Of a stretch of DNA of 49,652 bases, positions 27,823-36,529 are shown one piece after another. Where the stretch lies: the NCBI GenBank assembly GCA_030615365.1, contig JAUWZM010000011.1:1-49652 (forward strand), given 5' to 3'. Each line of letters starts with the position of its first letter. Position 1 is the first letter of the stretch. Made by a program: the position numbers and the translations under genes. A model generated the notes under the pieces. The model saw only the letters and a program-made list of their open reading frames with translations, was not told the origin of the DNA and ran no database searches. Origin of the DNA: Candidatus Aerophobota bacterium. Lineage in GTDB: Bacteria; Aerophobota; Aerophobia; Aerophobales; B3-G15.

Positions 27823-27984
27823 CAGCCACAAAGACACGAAGACACCAAGTAAACCCCCGGTCTTAAAATTTTTAGTGTCCTCTGTGTCTTCAGTGGTTAA
27901 TTTTTTTAGCAATGAATTCTTCTCTTTCCGATGGAGGTTTAAAATTCATATCACTTCTTTGTGCCTTGGTGACTTAGTGGCCTG
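27823..27984 (-). repeat. Dispersed inverted-repeat element (copy at 37983 in opposite orientation)
   Basis: It starts CAGCCACAAAGACACGAAGA and ends CTTTGTGCCTTGGTGACTTAGTGGC. Both ends reappear in reverse complement at 37983-38121. The ends are also imperfect inverted repeats of each other. No gene is present in 27803-28158. Confidence 0.65.
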
Positions 27985-28158
27985 AACTGTTACCTTCTTA
28001 TTATGAATTGTAGTAATAGATTTAGTTTTTCTAAAATTCTTGTTTTCTCTGGCGATTGTAGCTGCTTCTAAAGTGTGCTGCTATACAGTTCAGCAAAGTA
28101 AACTTTGCTACTACAAATAACACCATAACCTGTAGTGGTCAAGCTTGCTTGACTGCAC

Positions 28159-28230
28159 TAGTAGCTGCCCAATTCATTGGGCGAATTGTAGTTGCCCCAT
28201 TTATGGGGCGGTTTTAATTCGCCGATAAAC
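28159..28230 (-). repeat. Double palindromic repeat
   Basis: It contains GCCCAATTCATTGGGC and, next to it, GCCCCATTTATGGGGC, both perfect hairpins. After them comes TAATTCGCCGATAAACCGGC, the reverse of the core shared with 3308, 19371 and 34507. It is non-coding. Confidence 0.7.
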
Positions 28231-28244
28231 CGGCAAACTACTGA

Positions 28245-28371
28245 ATAGCTCATAGCTCTTAACCTTAACCTTAACCTCAACCTCAGCCTTAACCTCTCAA
28301 CCTCAGCCTTAACCTCAGCCTTAATCTTAGCCTCAGCCTTAACCTCAACCTCAGCCTTAGCTATGAGCTAT
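28245..28371. repeat. Telomere-like hexamer tract flanked by a perfect inverted repeat
   Basis: Between ATAGCTCATAGCT (28245-28257) and its exact complement AGCTATGAGCTAT (28359-28371) lie about 100 bases of degenerate six-base units (CCTTAA, CCTCAA, CCTCAG). The right flank supplies the stop codon of proA. A shorter, opposite-strand tract of GAGGTT/AAGAGCT units lies at 36449-36490 after ftsQ. Confidence 0.85.
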
Positions 28372-29621
28372 GTTCTAATCTGTCCCTCGCCGAGAATAAT
28401 AAATTTGTAACTGGTGAGCTCTGCTGCCCCCATAGGCCCCCGAGCATGGAGCTTCTGAGTGCTTATACCTATTTCTGCCCCCAGTCCAAACTCACCCCCA
28501 TCAGTAAACCTGGTAGAAGCATTTACATACACTGCTGCTGAGTCAACCTCTGATAAAAATTTTCTTGCCTTATCATAATTTTGAGTAACTATGGCATCAG
28601 AATGCCCTGAACCGTAATGGCTAATATGATAAATAGCCTCTTCCATTCCATCAACCACTTTTACTGAAAGAATTAAATCAAGATACTCGCAGAACCAATC
28701 CTCTTCAACCGCCCCTTTTATTCCCTTTACTATACCTTGAGTAAGTTCATCTCCCCTCACTTCTACCCCTGCCTGTTTGAACCTCTCAATCATCTTAGGC
28801 AAAAACTGTTGAGCTATTTCTTTATCTACCAAAAGAGTCTCCATCGCATTGCATACCCCTGGTCGCTGGACTTTCGCATTAAAACAAATCTCCTCCGCCA
28901 TTTTCAAATCCGCCTCTTTATCCACAAAAGTATGGCACACCCCCTTGTAATGCTTAATCACGGGAATAGTAGAATTTTCAGTCACTGCCCGAATAAGGCT
29001 CTCTCCTCCCCGAGGAATAATTACATCTATATATTCATTCAACTTTAACAGTTCCCTTACAGCTTCCCGAGAGGTTGTTCTTATCAGTTGGATAATATTT
29101 CGAGGAAGATTCAAATCCTCTAAAGCTTGCCTTAAAATGTCAGCTAACACTGCATTGGAGTTGATAGCCTCTGATCCTCCCTTTAGTATGACAGCGTTAC
29201 CTGACTTGAAGCAAAGTCCTGCTGTCTCTACAGTTACATTAGGTCTTGACTCATAGATAATTCCAATCACTCCTAACGGAACAACGAGTTTTCCAATTAA
29301 AAGACCATTGGGTCTTTTCCACATACCTTTTACTTTTCCAATAGGATCCTCCAGTTTGGCTATCTCTTCTAAGCTCAAAGATAATTGCTGAATCCTTTTT
29401 TCATTTAAGGTAAGTCTATCTATAAAGGCAGAGGATAATCCCTCAATCTTTGCTTTTTCCACATCCTTTTCGTTTTCCCCTTTTATTTTTTCCCTATTTT
29501 CCTGAATAAGAGAAGACATTTTTTGCAGAGCCTCATCTTTTTCCCTGGAGGACAAATTAGCCAACATTCTGCTCGCTGATTTAGCTTCTTTGGCCATGCG
29601 CACTACCTGTTCTTTAGACAT
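28368..29621 (-). CDS. proA: Gamma-glutamyl phosphate reductase
   Basis: A 417-residue NADPH-dependent enzyme of proline synthesis. Features: PLGVIGIIYESRPNVTVE, LKGGSEAINSN, catalytic Cys257 in QRPGVCNAMETLL, and ARGPMGAAELTSYKFIILGEG near the end. It is full length. The companion proB is not in the window, so the gene stands alone. The stop codon is provided by the flanking repeat. AAGGAG lies upstream of the ATG. Confidence 0.96.
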   Translation of the reverse strand: MSKEQVVRMAKEAKSASRMLANLSSREKDEALQKMSSLIQENREKIKGENEKDVEKAKIEGLSSAFIDRLTLNEKRIQQLSLSLEEIAKLEDPIGKVKGMWKRPNGLLIGKLVVPLGVIGIIYESRPNVTVETAGLCFKSGNAVILKGGSEAINSNAVLADILRQALEDLNLPRNIIQLIRTTSREAVRELLKLNEYIDVIIPRGGESLIRAVTENSTIPVIKHYKGVCHTFVDKEADLKMAEEICFNAKVQRPGVCNAMETLLVDKEIAQQFLPKMIERFKQAGVEVRGDELTQGIVKGIKGAVEEDWFCEYLDLILSVKVVDGMEEAIYHISHYGSGHSDAIVTQNYDKARKFLSEVDSAAVYVNASTRFTDGGEFGLGAEIGISTQKLHARGPMGAAELTSYKFIILGEGQIRT

Positions 29622-29817
29622 TGCCTTGTACTCCTTTGTAATTAGTCAACTGTTTTAAATTTTACCTTTAACAGGACAAAAGTCAAGAAATCTTAAAAAT
29701 TGACAAAATTTCTAAGGCGTGATAAATTAGTGTAGTCTTTTAGGAAAGCTAAACTATTACTCATTACTTATCACATATTACAGTTATTTGCGTTCTCTGT
29801 GGTTAAATCTTAACGAT

Positions 29818-30037
29818 GAGAGCTCTGAAAAATCCCTTTTCTTTTTGCTGCTCGGCGAGGTGTTTCCATAAGGCAGCGGCGATCAAGGCGGGTCTATGCG
29901 TTCAAATTTTTAGCTATCCTGTAACCTGATACATCGCCCATAAGAGCTACGGTATAAAGATTAAGAGTAGAACTTAGCCGCAGGCGCTCGGAAAGCACCG
30001 AGCAAAGAGCAGCCTCAGACTTTTTTTCAGAGCTCTC
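29818..30037 (-). repeat. MITE-like repeat, complete copy (inverted relative to 40133)
   Basis: 220 bases bounded by GAGAGCTCTGAAAAA and TTTTTCAGAGCTCTC, matching 40133-40349 in reverse orientation with few changes. Sub-ends also resemble each other (GCTCGG near both ends), so the whole element can fold on itself. No target duplication is seen here. It lies 33 bp before the aldo/keto reductase start. Positions 29622-29817 hold no gene. Confidence 0.88.
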
Positions 30038-30070
30038 GCAATACTCACTGAATAATAAAGGAGACCACTA

Positions 30071-31198
30071 ATGGAATATCGGGATTTTGGAAATACCGGT
30101 GTGAGAGTTTCTATTCTTGGATTTGGCGCTATGCGTTTTCCTGAAGAAAAGAAAAATGGAGAATACAAGGTCAAAGAGGAAGAATCGATCAAAATCATCC
30201 ACCGAGCCCTGGAGCTGGGAATAAACTACTTTGATACAGCTTATCCCTACTGTCACGATCAAAGTGAAATTGTACTGGGAAAGGCTCTAAAGGGTCGGAG
30301 AGATAAGGTGTACCTCTCCAGTAAAGTGCCTACCTGGATGGTTAAGAAAACCAGCGACTACCGTCGTTTTCTCGAGGAGCAGCTAAAAAAACTTGATGTA
30401 GATTTTATCGATTTCTATCACTTCCATGGGCTAGGTGAGGAGAGCTTCAAGAATACCGTACTTAAGTTAGGCCTCCTCAAGGAGGCTAAGAAAGCAAAAG
30501 AAGAGGGACTTATAAAGCATATATCCTTCTCCTTTCACGATAAGCCTGAAGTGATGAAAAGAATTCTCAATTTGGGTATTTTCTCGTCGGTCCTCTGTCA
30601 ATACAACCTTCTTGACAGAACCAATGAGGAAGCTATGGCCTATGCCAAGAAAAAGGGGGTAGGGGTTGCTGTTATGGGGCCTGTGGGAGGTGGCCGTCTT
30701 GTCACTCCGGGTATTCTCGAGGAAGCACTGGGCAGAACAATCCAAAATACTCCCGAGCTTGCTTTTAGATTTGTATTTGCCAATAAGAATGTATCCGTTG
30801 CCCTTTCAGGAATGGAGAGCATACGCATGATAGAGGAGAACGTGAGGATAGCTAACTCATCAACGGAGTCCCCCCTGGCTCCTGAAGAGCTTGAGGCAAT
30901 GGAAAAGTTTATACAGGAGAGAAAGAAAAAGGAGGAGATACCCTGCACATCCTGCGAGTACTGCATGCCCTGTCCAAACAATGTAGCTATTCCTAATATT
31001 TTCCAACTCATGAACTATTGCAACGTCTACCAGCTGAAAAAATTAGCCCAAAAGGAGTATCGGGGGATTGGTACTGCTAGCGGGGATGAAAGATGTCAGG
31101 CAGATGCCTGTGTAGAATGTGGCGAGTGTGAGGAGAAGTGTCCCCAGAAGATAGGAATCATGGAGAAGTTAAAGGAGATTCACAAAATCTTGGGGTAA
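30071..31198 (+). CDS. Aldo/keto reductase with C-terminal [4Fe-4S] domain
   Basis: A 375-residue protein. Residues 1-280 form the aldo/keto reductase barrel with tetrad D55, Y60, K85 and H119. Residues 290-375 add ferredoxin-like clusters: CTSCEYCMPCPNNVAIP, then CQADACVECGECEEKCPQKI, enough cysteines for two [4Fe-4S] centres. This subfamily is common in anaerobes and is thought to link NAD(P)H to ferredoxin; the substrate is unknown. AAGGAG precedes the ATG. It is a single-gene unit just after a MITE copy. Confidence 0.92.
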   Translation: MEYRDFGNTGVRVSILGFGAMRFPEEKKNGEYKVKEEESIKIIHRALELGINYFDTAYPYCHDQSEIVLGKALKGRRDKVYLSSKVPTWMVKKTSDYRRFLEEQLKKLDVDFIDFYHFHGLGEESFKNTVLKLGLLKEAKKAKEEGLIKHISFSFHDKPEVMKRILNLGIFSSVLCQYNLLDRTNEEAMAYAKKKGVGVAVMGPVGGGRLVTPGILEEALGRTIQNTPELAFRFVFANKNVSVALSGMESIRMIEENVRIANSSTESPLAPEELEAMEKFIQERKKKEEIPCTSCEYCMPCPNNVAIPNIFQLMNYCNVYQLKKLAQKEYRGIGTASGDERCQADACVECGECEEKCPQKIGIMEKLKEIHKILG

Positions 31199-31425
31199 TT
31201 TGGAGTAAATACTAAAGGCAGAGTGCTGATATAGGCGGACTTTATTCTGAGGTATTTATTACAAGATAATCTTTTTACTGCCTTCTGTATAAAAATACAC
31301 CACTTCCCTTTATCTCCATTTGTCAACTAACTTTTGCACGAAAAAGTTAGTAGTCACAGGTTAGTAGCACAGGCATCTTGCCTGTGTGAAACCTGCGTTT
31401 GTATGCAATAGTTTTTCTTTTATGC

Positions 31426-31466
31426 GGGTGCCTCCTTTTTTGTTTTGTTTTTTGTTTGGGGCACCC
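31426..31466 (+). terminator. Hairpin between aldo/keto reductase and hflK
   Basis: GGGTGCC (31426-31432) pairs with GGCACCC (31460-31466) across a T-rich loop. It may end transcription from upstream. The rest of 31199-31527 holds no gene, only a short CAGGCATCTTGCCTGTG palindrome near 31362. Confidence 0.4.
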
Positions 31467-31527
31467 ATTATATCAATAATTCCTCCCTTTTTCAATCACA
31501 CTTAATTATTATAAAGCCAAGAAATCC

Positions 31528-31555
31528 TTGCTATTTTATTTTAATTTGATATAAT
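31528..31555 (+). promoter_or_regulatory. Putative promoter of hflK-hflC
   Basis: TTGCTA at 31528-31533 and TATAAT at 31550-31555 with a 16-bp spacer, 35 bp before the ATG. GAAAGGAGG precedes the start. Good match to a housekeeping promoter. Confidence 0.6.
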
Positions 31556-31589
31556 AAAACAAATAACTTTTTTAAGAAAGGAGGTTACA

Positions 31590-32558
31590 ATGGAAGAGGA
31601 AGTAAGAGTTAATTCCCCCTGGCCACCATTTCCTAAAAAGTGGATAGGGGTGGGGATTTCAGTGATTGTAATTCTGGTGATTCTTTTCTCTACCTTCTAC
31701 ACTGTAAAACCTGATGAGGTAGGAGTCATTAAGCGATTCGGCAGATATACGAGGATTACTGAGCCTGGACTTCATTTTAGAATACCTTTTGCTGAAACAG
31801 TAACGAAGGTGAGGGTGAGGCATGTATTCAAGGAGGAGTTTGGCTTTCGAACTCTTCAGGCCGGTATAAAAACTATTTATGCTCCCCAGCGCCTGGACGA
31901 TGAGTCTCTTATGTTAACTGGCGACCTTAACTCTGCTGTAGTGGAATGGATAGTTCAGTACAGGATTGATGACCCCTATAAATTTCTCTTTGAAGTAAGG
32001 GATGTAAGAACTACCATAAGAGATATTTCAGAGGTAGCTATGCGTCAGATAGTGGGGGATAGAAGCATTGATGAGGTTTTAACTATTGGAAGAGTAGAAA
32101 TAGGTCAAACGACCCAGGAAGAACTGCAGAAGATTCTCGACTCTTACAATATAGGAATCAAGATAACCACAGTAAAGCTAAAGGATGTTAATCCTCCTGA
32201 TGAGGTAAAACCCTCTTTCAATGAAGTTAACGAAGCTAAGCAGGATAAAGAGAGAATTATTAACCAGGCCTGGCAAAGTTACAATGAGATAATTCCTAAA
32301 GCTAAAGGTGAGGCAGAAAAAACAATTGCTGAAGCAGAGGGTTACGCTATAGATAGAACTAATCGAGCTCTGGGAGATGCCAATAGGTTCTTAGCTGTGT
32401 GGAAGGAATACAGCAAAGCTAAAGATGTAACCAGAAGAAGATTATATTTAGAGACTTTGGCTCAAGTTTTACCTAAGATTGGCAAAAAATACATAATTGA
32501 CATAGAACAAAAGGGGATACTACCCCTCTTGCCTCTTGGCCAGGAAGGAGGAAAATGA
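31590..32558 (+). CDS. hflK: HflK-like SPFH membrane protein
   Basis: A 322-residue band-7 protein. One N-terminal transmembrane segment (about 20-41) is followed by an SPFH domain (VKPDEVGVIKRFGRYTRI, EPGLHFRIPF) and a helical C-terminal tail with KAKGEAEKTIAEAEGYAIDR. HflK forms a cage with HflC that controls the FtsH protease in other bacteria. It overlaps the next gene by four bases (ATGA). Confidence 0.9.
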   Translation: MEEEVRVNSPWPPFPKKWIGVGISVIVILVILFSTFYTVKPDEVGVIKRFGRYTRITEPGLHFRIPFAETVTKVRVRHVFKEEFGFRTLQAGIKTIYAPQRLDDESLMLTGDLNSAVVEWIVQYRIDDPYKFLFEVRDVRTTIRDISEVAMRQIVGDRSIDEVLTIGRVEIGQTTQEELQKILDSYNIGIKITTVKLKDVNPPDEVKPSFNEVNEAKQDKERIINQAWQSYNEIIPKAKGEAEKTIAEAEGYAIDRTNRALGDANRFLAVWKEYSKAKDVTRRRLYLETLAQVLPKIGKKYIIDIEQKGILPLLPLGQEGGK

Positions 32559-33499
32559 TGAGAACAGAGAAGTGGATTATTATAATAGTGGTAATAATTG
32601 TGGGCTTAATTATCGTTAGTGGAACTTTATATACTGTGGATGAAACTCAACAGGTAATTATAACTCAATTTGGAGACCCGATAGGTGAACCTATAACCAA
32701 GTCGGGGTTGTATGCAAAAGTACCTTTTATTCAAAAGGTAAATTATTTCGAAAAACGCATACTTTCCTGGGATGGTAGCCCAACTCAGGTTCCTACCAAG
32801 GGGAAAAAGTATATATGGGTGGATACCACTGCTCGCTGGAGGATCGTAGATCCTCTCAAATTCCTCCAATCAGTAGGGAATGAAAGAACAGCTCTTGGTA
32901 GATTGGATGATATCATCGATTCAGCCACCAGAGATAATATCACCTCTCACCTTCTCTATGAAGTGGTAAGAAATTCCAATCGAGAATTTGCTACTACTGA
33001 ACTTAGCGTTGAGACGGAGGAAGAATTGGGGGAGGTAAGTTTTGGTCGGAACTTAATAACCCGTCATATCTTAGAGAATGCTGCTAAGATTGTACCTCAA
33101 TATGGAATGGAATTGATAGATGTTAGGATTAAAAGACTTAATTATGTAGAAGAGGTAAGACGGAAGGTTTATGCCCGAATGATTTCGGATCGCAAAAGAG
33201 TGGCAGCTCAGTATCGCTCAGAAGGTGAGGGCAGAAAGGCTGAAATAGAGGGAGCAAGACAAAAAGAATTGCAAAAGATAACCTCTCAGGCATACAAACG
33301 AGCTCAGGAAATCAAGGGAAAGGCCGATGCTGAGGCTACTAAAACATATGCCCAGTCTTACTCTAAGGACCCTGAGTTTTACTCCTTTTTAAAAACTCTG
33401 GAAATTTATCCTGAGACTCTGGATGAGAATAGCTGGTTAATTCTTACCTCAGATAGTGACTTCTTTAAATATCTAAAGAGTATCACCCCTGAGAAGTAA
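32555..33499 (+). CDS. hflC: HflC-like SPFH membrane protein
   Basis: A 314-residue protein with an N-terminal transmembrane segment (about 8-26), an SPFH domain beginning YTVDETQQVIITQFGDPIGE and HflC-type features YFEKRILSWDG and ARMISDRKRVAAQYRSEGEG. The C-terminus SDSDFFKYLKS is typical. It is translated with hflK through the ATGA overlap, with AGGAGG upstream. The partner FtsH is not in the window. Confidence 0.91.
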   Translation: MMRTEKWIIIIVVIIVGLIIVSGTLYTVDETQQVIITQFGDPIGEPITKSGLYAKVPFIQKVNYFEKRILSWDGSPTQVPTKGKKYIWVDTTARWRIVDPLKFLQSVGNERTALGRLDDIIDSATRDNITSHLLYEVVRNSNREFATTELSVETEEELGEVSFGRNLITRHILENAAKIVPQYGMELIDVRIKRLNYVEEVRRKVYARMISDRKRVAAQYRSEGEGRKAEIEGARQKELQKITSQAYKRAQEIKGKADAEATKTYAQSYSKDPEFYSFLKTLEIYPETLDENSWLILTSDSDFFKYLKSITPEK

Positions 33500-33801
33500 T
33501 GGGGAAGGGGTGAAAGGCTAAAGGAGAGAGGTGAACGAAATAAACCAGATCAAATAGAGTGAACAGACCAGATAAATTGAACAGGCTACCTCAAAAAAAA
33601 TCTGTGAAAATTAAGGATAATGTCGAAAGTTTCATGGAAAAATATGAAGCCACAGAGCACGCAGAGGGAAGAAAAGATGTAATATGTGATGGGCAAATGG
33701 GTAAAACTTCATCACTCATTACTTATCACATATTACAATTCTCTGTGTCCTCTGTGGTTAAATTTTGGCACTACTCTGTTTTTGGTAAGGAGGTTTTATA
33801 A
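33500..33801 (+). other. Intergenic stretch with repeat fragments, no gene
   Basis: It carries CACAGAG/CTCTGTG-type repeat pieces (near 33651 and 33740). The segment ACTCATTACTTATCACATATTACA also occurs near 29757, with TCTGTGGTTAAAT after it in both places. A reading frame of 80 codons here is made of repeat sequence and is not supported as a gene. Confidence 0.5.
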
Positions 33802-34440
33802 ATGGTATTAAAGTTAACCTGGCTGGGACATGCAAGCTTTAAAATTAAGGGAAAATACACAATTTATATAGATCCCTGGAAAATATCTGAAGCAGATAAG
33901 TCCAACATCATTTTAATTACCCATTCTCACCACGATCATTTTTCACCCACAGATATCTCTAAAATTCAAACTCCCAAAACTACAATCTTAGCTCCTCCCA
34001 ATGGATTAAAAAAGTTAAAGGGAGATATTAGAAAAGTGAAGCCTGGGCAGATTATCTCTATAGGAGAGGTAAAAATTGAAACTGTTCCCGCCTATAACCT
34101 GGGTAAACCTTTTCATCCCCAAAAGAATAACTGGGTAGGATATATTATAGAGATAGAGGGAGTTAGGATTTATCACTCTGGAGATACTGACCTTATCCCT
34201 GAGATGAAAAAAATTAAAGCTGACCTTGCCCTTTTACCCATAGGAGGAACCTACACTATGACAGCTAAGGAAGCAGCAAAAGCTGCAAAGAGTATAAATC
34301 CTCAATTGGTTATCCCTATACACTATGGGGACATTGTAGGAACAGAATCCGATGCCAGGCTTTTGAAAAAAAAGAGCAAAGTCAAGGTAAGAATTTTAGA
34401 AAAAGGGGAAACTTTTGAGTGGGAAAAAACTTCTTCCTGA
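33802..34440 (+). CDS. Metallo-beta-lactamase-fold hydrolase (UPF0173/UlaG-like)
   Basis: A 212-residue protein. The metal site is THSHHDHFSP near residues 40-49, the usual H-x-H-x-D-H arrangement. Further ligands are in YHSGDTDLIPE and IPIHYGD. Members are metal-dependent hydrolases of uncertain substrate. AAGGAGG lies upstream of the ATG. It is a single-gene unit. Confidence 0.9.
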   Translation: MVLKLTWLGHASFKIKGKYTIYIDPWKISEADKSNIILITHSHHDHFSPTDISKIQTPKTTILAPPNGLKKLKGDIRKVKPGQIISIGEVKIETVPAYNLGKPFHPQKNNWVGYIIEIEGVRIYHSGDTDLIPEMKKIKADLALLPIGGTYTMTAKEAAKAAKSINPQLVIPIHYGDIVGTESDARLLKKKSKVKVRILEKGETFEWEKTSS

Positions 34441-34506
34441 AACTTCGAATTCCAGCCCTCTTGACTAGTTTGAAAAGTTAGGTTAAAATAAATACAGCAG
34501 GTCTCG

Positions 34507-34740
34507 TTTTCCTAAAAAAATGTGAGGTTCCTCGCCTGTCATTGCGGGCCTGACAAAGCATGTGGTGGCACAGACATCTTGTCTGTGGAAGTCAAAGCAA
34601 TCTCGGATAGGATTAGAACAGGCTCTGTAATCTTATGTAGCTTGTCGATTTATCGGCGCATTAAATTCGTCCGATATATTGGGCAGCTACAATTGACAGA
34701 GAAAAGAGGAAGATTTTAGAAAAGCTAATCTATTACAAAT
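34507..34740 (+). repeat. Composite palindromic intergenic repeat (copy C)
   Basis: It matches 3308-3445 at both ends (TCCTAAAAAA, then GTGAG; and TTTATCGGCGCATTAAAT, later AAAGCTAATCTATTACAAAT), with about 90 extra bases inserted in the middle containing GGCACAGACATCTTGTCTGTG. The insert resembles the small palindrome near 31362. It is non-coding and lies just before murB. Confidence 0.7.
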
Positions 34741-34770
34741 GGATTAACTCCAATTTGAAAGAGGAAGATC

Positions 34771-35667
34771 ATGCAAAGCAGGGAAAAGAAATGGCCAAAG
34801 ATTAAAGGAAAGGTGGTTACAAAACAACCCATGAAAGAGCTAACCTCTCTTAAGACAGGAGGATTAGCTGACTTTTTTGTTATTGCTGAGGATATAGATG
34901 ATCTTGAAGCAGTTTTAGATTTTTGTACTCAAGAGAAAATTTCCCCTCTTATTATTGGCAATGGGAGTAAGCTTCTCATTCGAGATAAAGAGCTCAAAGT
35001 AGTAGTGATAAAACTTGGAGAAAAATTTAAGAAAATAAAAAATGAAGATGAGGAATTAACAGTTGGAGCAGGGGTAAACTTATCCAATTTGATAGATTTT
35101 GCAGCTAAGAGAGGCTTATCAGGACTGGAATCTTTAATCGGCATCCCGGGAACATTGGGGGGAGCAGTGGTAAGAAATGCCAGTGCTTTTGGGGAATCTC
35201 TTTCTCAGAAAATTATCTGGGCAAAAGTTTTGGACAGGAACAACAGTGGTTTTACTCTTTCTCGTAAAGATATGGATCTTGGCTACAGAACCAGCATCTT
35301 TCTGAAAAATAAAGATTTGGTTCTGGTAGAGGTGAAGTTGTCTCTTTCCTCTGATTGCAAGGAAAAGATAATTTCTCGATTAGAAGAAGTCAACAGGAAA
35401 AAAATCCAAACTCAGCCTCTCTCCTTCCCTTCCGCTGGGTGTATTTTCAAAAATCCTTCTTTTTACTCAGCAGGATACCTTATCCAAAGCACTGGTTGTC
35501 TGGGAATGAGGGTTGGAGATGCTCAAGTCTCTTTTCAGCACGGCAATTTTATAATTAATAGGGGACAGGCTCGGGCTAAGGACATACTCGAGCTTATGGA
35601 GAAAGTGAAAAAAAAGGTAAAGGAAGAATTTAATATTCTTTTAGAGCCAGAGGTAGAGATAGTTTAA
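34771..35667 (+). CDS. murB: UDP-N-acetylenolpyruvoylglucosamine reductase
   Basis: A 298-residue FAD enzyme of peptidoglycan precursor synthesis. Features: TSLKTGGLADFFV and IIGNGSKLLI (FAD-binding), GLESLIGIPGTLGGAVVRNASAFG, LGYRTSIF, SAGCIFKNP (active-site region), and LEPEVEIV at the end. The short loop marks it as a type II MurB. It heads a murB-ftsQ-ftsA run, the usual division/wall gene order. Confidence 0.95.
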   Translation: MQSREKKWPKIKGKVVTKQPMKELTSLKTGGLADFFVIAEDIDDLEAVLDFCTQEKISPLIIGNGSKLLIRDKELKVVVIKLGEKFKKIKNEDEELTVGAGVNLSNLIDFAAKRGLSGLESLIGIPGTLGGAVVRNASAFGESLSQKIIWAKVLDRNNSGFTLSRKDMDLGYRTSIFLKNKDLVLVEVKLSLSSDCKEKIISRLEEVNRKKIQTQPLSFPSAGCIFKNPSFYSAGYLIQSTGCLGMRVGDAQVSFQHGNFIINRGQARAKDILELMEKVKKKVKEEFNILLEPEVEIV

Positions 35668-35716
35668 AATAGTGGAATAGAGAAACAATAAAACAATTTT
35701 TGAAAATGGGGGTGCG

Positions 35717-36442
35717 ATGAGAGCGAGTAAATATCGCTCATCCTTAACAACTCATAAAAGAAACAAGAGAAGTAGAAAATTTTTGTTTTTCATTATTTTT
35801 GCCCTTTTAATCATATTTATAACTAAATTTACTATTTCTCTTCCCTTCTTTGCTCTCCAAGAGATTCAAATAGAAGGCCTTGAAAGATTATCAAGAGATG
35901 AGGTTATTCAATGGATCAATCTTCCTGCCCACATTTCAATTTTTACACTTAACTTAAAAAAAGTAGCCAAAAGAATTGAGTCAAACCCACCAGTGAAAAA
36001 AGTAAGCGTCCATAGAATTCTCCCCTCCACGATCCGCATTTTAGTTAAAGAAAGAACACCCTATGCGTATTTGCTTAAACAAGGTGATATTTGGGAAGTG
36101 GATGAGGAAGGAGTGACATTAAACAAAGTGAAAGAAAAGAAAAATTTACCCTTGATTGAGGAGCCTGTTTACCTAAATGAGGGTAACCTGAAAAAGGCTC
36201 TAAAAGCTGTGAAATTGGCCAAAAGCGTAGGTTTACATCCCATTAAGGTAAGAGTAGAAAATGAAAGGGAGGGTGTAGTAATCCATCTAAAAGAAAAAAT
36301 TGAGATCTGCCTGGGCGAGGGAGATTACCTGGAATATCTTTACTATGTTCCTTATCTTCTTTTAGATGCTCAAAAAAGGAAAGAAAAAATTAAAAAAATA
36401 GATCTTAGATTCAAGGATCAGTTAGTGGTAACCCCGAAATAG
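35717..36442 (+). CDS. ftsQ: Cell division protein FtsQ
   Basis: A 241-residue bitopic protein. A basic cytoplasmic tail (KRNKRSRK) is followed by one transmembrane segment at about 24-46, then a POTRA domain starting FALQEIQIEGLERLSRDEVI and a beta domain with VKERTPYAYLLKQGDIWEVDEEG. It connects early and late divisome proteins. It follows murB. The hexamer-repeat tract after its stop separates it from ftsA. Confidence 0.9.
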   Translation: MRASKYRSSLTTHKRNKRSRKFLFFIIFALLIIFITKFTISLPFFALQEIQIEGLERLSRDEVIQWINLPAHISIFTLNLKKVAKRIESNPPVKKVSVHRILPSTIRILVKERTPYAYLLKQGDIWEVDEEGVTLNKVKEKKNLPLIEEPVYLNEGNLKKALKAVKLAKSVGLHPIKVRVENEREGVVIHLKEKIEICLGEGDYLEYLYYVPYLLLDAQKRKEKIKKIDLRFKDQLVVTPK

Positions 36443-36448
36443 GCGATT

Positions 36449-36490
36449 AAGAGCTAAGGTTGAGGTTGAGGTTAAGAGCTAAGAGTTATA
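36449..36490 (+). repeat. Short hexamer-like repeat tract
   Basis: AAGAGCTAAGGTTGAGGTTGAG, continuing with GGTTAAGAGCTAAGAG: degenerate GAGGTT units like those at 28258-28358 on the other strand. It is not coding. Confidence 0.6.
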
Positions 36491-36529
36491 AGCTAATCTG
36501 GACTATTAGACTATCTTTAGGAGTATTAG

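Noticed and set aside
28245..28371. Hexamer tract considered as a CRISPR array
   Set aside because: Units are six bases, without spacers, and no cas genes are present; no CRISPR array was found anywhere in the window.
33559..33801. 80-codon frame before the MBL hydrolase
   Set aside because: It consists of dispersed intergenic repeats also found near 29757 and has no ribosome binding site.
34522..34719. 65-codon frame before murB
   Set aside because: It lies wholly in the composite palindromic repeat shared with 3308.
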